The notes beneath the pieces were generated by a model. It was not told the DNA's origin, made no database searches, and saw only the letters and a program-made list of their open reading frames with translations. Shown here in pieces: positions 6,523-8,772 of a stretch of DNA of 8,772 nucleotides; the first letter of the stretch is position 1; each line of letters starts with the position of its first letter. This stretch comes from Lachnospiraceae bacterium. GTDB taxonomy: Bacteria; Bacillota_A; Clostridia; Lachnospirales; Lachnospiraceae. Location of the stretch: contig JAFZQP010000032.1 of the NCBI GenBank assembly GCA_017620345.1, positions 1 through 8,772 on the forward strand, read 5' to 3'. A program made the position numbers and the translations under genes.

Positions 6523-7638
6523 ATGAAGAAAAAGATCGCGGTCATAGGACCGGTTTATCCATATAAGAGCGGGATAGCCCATTACACGGGGCTTCTTGTT
6601 GCCGCGCTTAAGGAAAGATATACGGTATATACGATCTCTTACAAGATGCAGTATCCGCGCATATTATTTCACGGTGAGCAGAAGGATTATGAGAATGACG
6701 GGTTCAAAGTTGATGACGCAGAGTTTCTGATCAACACCGTTAACCCGTTTAATATAGACGCATGCGCGAGGTACATAAACAGCCTTGATGTTGATCTTGT
6801 TCTCATAGAGTGGTGGCATCCGTATTTTTCACCGTGCTACCAAATACTTATGAAGAGGCTTCGGTCAAAGATACTGTTCCTGTGTCATAACGTGTTCCCA
6901 CATGAGAGATTTCCGATGGACAGGGCGCTTACGAGAGCGGTACTGAAAAAGGGGGATTATTTTATCCTGCACTCTCAAAAGGAAGCGGCTGATCTTAAGA
7001 GTATCGTCGCCGATGCAAAATATGCCATAAACATGCATCCTACATACAGTGCATATAAGATGAGTGATCATTCTGCAGACGAAGGCGATACATCTTCGAA
7101 ACTCAGGATGCTGTTCTTCGGATTCGTGCGCCCATACAAAGGACTTGACGTGCTCCTTCGTGCAATGAAGTCATTGCCGGATGATGTGGTATTAAATATT
7201 GTGGGGGATTTCGGAGACAGCCGCGGTGAATATGATGCCCTGATAGAAGAGGGTGATCTTGCAAACAGGGTGATGATACGTGAAGGTTTTGTTCCGGATA
7301 AAGAGGTCGAGAAGTATTTTAACGATTGCGATGTTGTAGTGCTTCCATACAGGGAGGCTACACAGAGCGGTATCGCGCAGATCGCACTCGGTCTTGAAAA
7401 ACCGGTCATCGTCACAGATGCGGGAGGTCTTCCCGAGGTCGTGATCGACGGTGTTACCGGGGTGCTGTGCAAGGCGGGCGATGAGGAGTCCTTGGCCCAT
7501 GCTGTACAGAGGTTCATGGAACTTCGCGGTAAGATCGATTTTGCAAAGAACATCAGAGAGGATTCCGAAAGGTTCTCATGGCCGCACATGGTGAATACGA
7601 TAAGTACACTGTGCAGCAGCGAATTGGAGGAGGATTAA
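6523..7638 (+). CDS. GT4 family glycosyltransferase (GT-B)
   Basis: This 371-residue retaining glycosyltransferase has two Rossmann-like halves. The N-terminal acceptor half opens with IGPVYPYKSGIAHYTG (8-23) and includes CHNVFPHE (121-128). The C-terminal donor half has FFGFVRPYKGLD (198-209, with Arg203 and Lys206 placed to hold the donor phosphates), the PYREATQSGIAQIALG block (275-290) carrying Glu278, and GGLPEVV (301-307). These are typical of GT4 enzymes of surface-glycan clusters. GGAG at 6514-6517 precedes the ATG, 22 bp after the second GT2. It probably works on the same glycan as the two upstream GTs, but donor and linkage cannot be deduced. No signal peptide or membrane helix is apparent. 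Confidence 0.9.
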   Translation: MKKKIAVIGPVYPYKSGIAHYTGLLVAALKERYTVYTISYKMQYPRILFHGEQKDYENDGFKVDDAEFLINTVNPFNIDACARYINSLDVDLVLIEWWHPYFSPCYQILMKRLRSKILFLCHNVFPHERFPMDRALTRAVLKKGDYFILHSQKEAADLKSIVADAKYAINMHPTYSAYKMSDHSADEGDTSSKLRMLFFGFVRPYKGLDVLLRAMKSLPDDVVLNIVGDFGDSRGEYDALIEEGDLANRVMIREGFVPDKEVEKYFNDCDVVVLPYREATQSGIAQIALGLEKPVIVTDAGGLPEVVIDGVTGVLCKAGDEESLAHAVQRFMELRGKIDFAKNIREDSERFSWPHMVNTISTLCSSELEED

Positions 7639-7639
7639 G

Positions 7640-7996
7640 ATGGCCGGTGACATGAAAAAACTTCGCGAGCAGATCGATAAGATAGACTCGCAGATACTGA
7701 AACTGTATGAAGAGAGAATGGATGTTGTCAGGGAAATCGGACAGTACAAGATGGACAACGATCTTCCGGTATATGATGCATCGCGTGAGGATGAAAAACT
7801 TGAGAAGGTGTTCGAGTCGGTAAAGAATGAAGAGTATGCCGACGGCGCCGCACAGCTGTTCATCACGCTCATGCAGGTAAGTCGCGAACTGCAGGAAGAC
7901 ATGATGGGAATAGATTCGGATGATTTTGACTGGTCAGGTGAACCTGTAGAGATAAACCTTGAAAGCCTCGGAGGGTTTGGGTCGGATGCGCAGTAA
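7640..7996 (+). CDS. Chorismate mutase, AroQ type (monofunctional)
   Basis: This 118-residue protein should convert chorismate to prephenate, the branch step toward phenylalanine and tyrosine. It has the three-helix AroQ layout. Compared with my memory of the E. coli enzyme, the active-site residues are all present: Arg9, Arg26, Lys37, Asp46, Glu50 in SREDEKL, and Gln85 in SRELQ. No prephenate dehydratase, dehydrogenase or ACT domain is fused. After about residue 88 there is an acidic, low-complexity tail (GIDSDDFDW onward) beyond the core domain. A strong GGAGGAGG (7626-7633) precedes the ATG, which lies one base after the GT4 stop, and its end overlaps the next gene by 11 bp. A place in a glycosyltransferase run is unexpected. 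No symbol is given because aroQ is also used for 3-dehydroquinase. Confidence 0.88.
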   Translation: MAGDMKKLREQIDKIDSQILKLYEERMDVVREIGQYKMDNDLPVYDASREDEKLEKVFESVKNEEYADGAAQLFITLMQVSRELQEDMMGIDSDDFDWSGEPVEINLESLGGFGSDAQ

Positions 7997-8720
7997 CGAG
8001 CTGATACTGTATAGGGATTTCAAACATAAGAATATACTTGATCTTGCATCGCTCATAATGTCCGGAAACGATGCCGAAGCGAAGGAGCATATGACGGCAT
8101 TTACGGGTGATCTTGTGGAACTTGCGGCAAGTCACGGATACACGGGAAACCTGTGGCAGGCTTATCTTACTTATCTGATAGCCAATAATGAAAATGCTTT
8201 TTCAAGATCATGCGAGATGACCGGTATGCCAAAGGGGACGATCGGCAAAGCCGCGCTCCATGATCTTTCGATATTCAGACAGATGTTCGGCACGGACATC
8301 AGGGAATTTGACCGTATTAGCGGTACTGATCTTGCGGCTCTTCTTACGGACTATACCGGCGAACATGACAGAACGAGGATATTTAACAAACGTATAAGAG
8401 ACAGCATACTCGGACTTCGCGATGAACTTGCGGGTGCTTTGTCGGATGAGGAGTTTGCTGAAAAAGTCGCATCATTTTATGCGCATTTCGGAGTCGGCAA
8501 ATTCGGACTTCATAAAGCATTCCGGGTTGAACATGGTGATGCCGGAGTACAGATAGTTCCGATCACAAACATACTTCATGTATATCTTGAAGATCTTGTC
8601 GGATATGAGAGCGCCAAGAAAAGGCTTGTTGATAACACGGAGGCTTTTCTTGCCGGAAGACCGTGCAACAACTGTCTTCTTTTCGGGGATGCCGGGACGG
8701 GAAAATCAAGCAGTATCTAA
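7986..8720 (+). CDS. DUF815-family AAA+ ATPase, interrupted by a stop just after Walker A
   Basis: The frame gives 244 residues. An N-terminal part of about 195 residues, whose function I do not recognise, leads into the DUF815 signature: DLVGYESAKKRLVDNTEAFL (203-222), NNCLLFGD and Walker A GDAGTGKS (234-241). The protein stops three residues later, before Walker B, sensor and arginine-finger regions, so the product as read cannot be a working ATPase. The family's usual length for proteins with this N-terminal extension is roughly 400 or more residues. The stop is TAA at 8718-8720; the same frame continues with family-like sequence (next entry). The ATG at 7986 is chosen over an in-frame TTG at 7959 because GGAGGG (7970-7975) precedes it. 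It overlaps the chorismate mutase stop in the same way as the two GT2 genes (ATGCGCAGTAA). DUF815 proteins are predicted P-loop ATPases of unclear role. Confidence 0.85.
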   Translation: MRSNELILYRDFKHKNILDLASLIMSGNDAEAKEHMTAFTGDLVELAASHGYTGNLWQAYLTYLIANNENAFSRSCEMTGMPKGTIGKAALHDLSIFRQMFGTDIREFDRISGTDLAALLTDYTGEHDRTRIFNKRIRDSILGLRDELAGALSDEEFAEKVASFYAHFGVGKFGLHKAFRVEHGDAGVQIVPITNILHVYLEDLVGYESAKKRLVDNTEAFLAGRPCNNCLLFGDAGTGKSSSI

Positions 8721-8772
8721 GGCATACTGAACAGATATTATGACCGCGGTCTTCGGATGATTGAGATATACA
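8721..8772 (+). pseudogene. In-frame continuation of the interrupted DUF815 ATPase, cut by window edge
   Basis: Directly after the TAA the unchanged frame reads GILNRYYDRGLRMIEIY and stays open to the window edge. In DUF815 proteins Walker A is normally followed by a Lys-x-(I/L)-L-N-x-Y-x-(D)-x-G-L-R-(L/M)-I-E pattern, so this is the expected next segment with only the Lys missing. An AAA Lys codon changed to TAA by one base explains it without any frameshift. The whole locus is therefore probably a pseudogene or carries a sequence error. Initiation at the internal ATG (8757) would yield a piece lacking the P-loop. Confidence 0.7.

Noticed and set aside
5955..6545. Minus-strand open frame of 196 codons opposite the second GT2
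   Set aside because: It is antisense to a GT2 gene with clear motifs and has low-quality His/Arg-rich composition. It also runs past the GT4 start.
8699..8705. GGGAAAA heptamer in the Walker A codons, in the phase of a -1 frameshift slippery site, just before the stop
   Set aside because: The -1 frame downstream reads IKQYLRHTEQIL and then stops, with no family resemblance, whereas the zero frame does resemble the family after the TAA. Gly-Lys codons in P-loops create this heptamer by chance.

Overview
This window looks like a dense piece of chromosome from a Gram-positive clostridial bacterium, most likely Lachnospiraceae or a close relative. That placement is an inference. It rests on a Bacillus/Clostridium-type LexA box, a clostridial-style UmuC-like polymerase, a degenerate 'SDDHF' GGDEF domain, a DUF815 ATPase with a long N-terminal part, purine-rich Shine-Dalgarno sites and moderate GC content. 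There are eight protein-coding genes, two of them incomplete or interrupted. I see no RNA gene, insertion sequence, CRISPR array or prophage gene.

Layout. (1) Positions 1-1493, minus strand: a Y-family translesion DNA polymerase that runs off the left edge with its beta-clamp-binding motif QLDLF present. Its promoter (TTGACA, 17 bp, GATAAT) has a perfect-consensus SOS box in the spacer, so it is very probably damage-inducible. (2) Positions 1619-3349, plus strand, divergent: a PAS / degenerate GGDEF / EAL protein whose EAL residues are all present, so probably a c-di-GMP phosphodiesterase. (3) Positions 3351-4334, minus strand: meso-diaminopimelate dehydrogenase (ddh), convergent with the EAL gene with a single base between the two stop codons. 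A small inverted repeat spans that junction. (4) Positions 4484-8720, plus strand: a tight five-gene run of a membrane-anchored GT2 glycosyltransferase, a soluble GT2, a GT4, an AroQ-type chorismate mutase and a DUF815 AAA+ ATPase. Junctions are an 11-bp overlap, a 22-bp gap, a 1-bp gap and an 11-bp overlap, so one transcript is likely.

How the genes work together. The three glycosyltransferases look like part of a surface glycan or glycolipid assembly set: a polyprenyl-phosphate-type GT2 plus two GTs that extend a glycan. No flippase, polymerase or sugar-nucleotide gene is in view, so the product cannot be named. The chorismate mutase and the ATPase are less expected partners, and the chorismate mutase has a complete active-site set. 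The ATPase reading frame is cut by a TAA immediately after its Walker A motif, although the same frame continues with family-like sequence to the window edge. This looks like a single A-to-T change of a Lys AAA codon, either a real nonsense mutation or a sequence error.

No convincing undescribed system is present. The strongest observations are the SOS promoter architecture, the interrupted ATPase and the odd grouping of chorismate mutase and ATPase with the glycosyltransferases.
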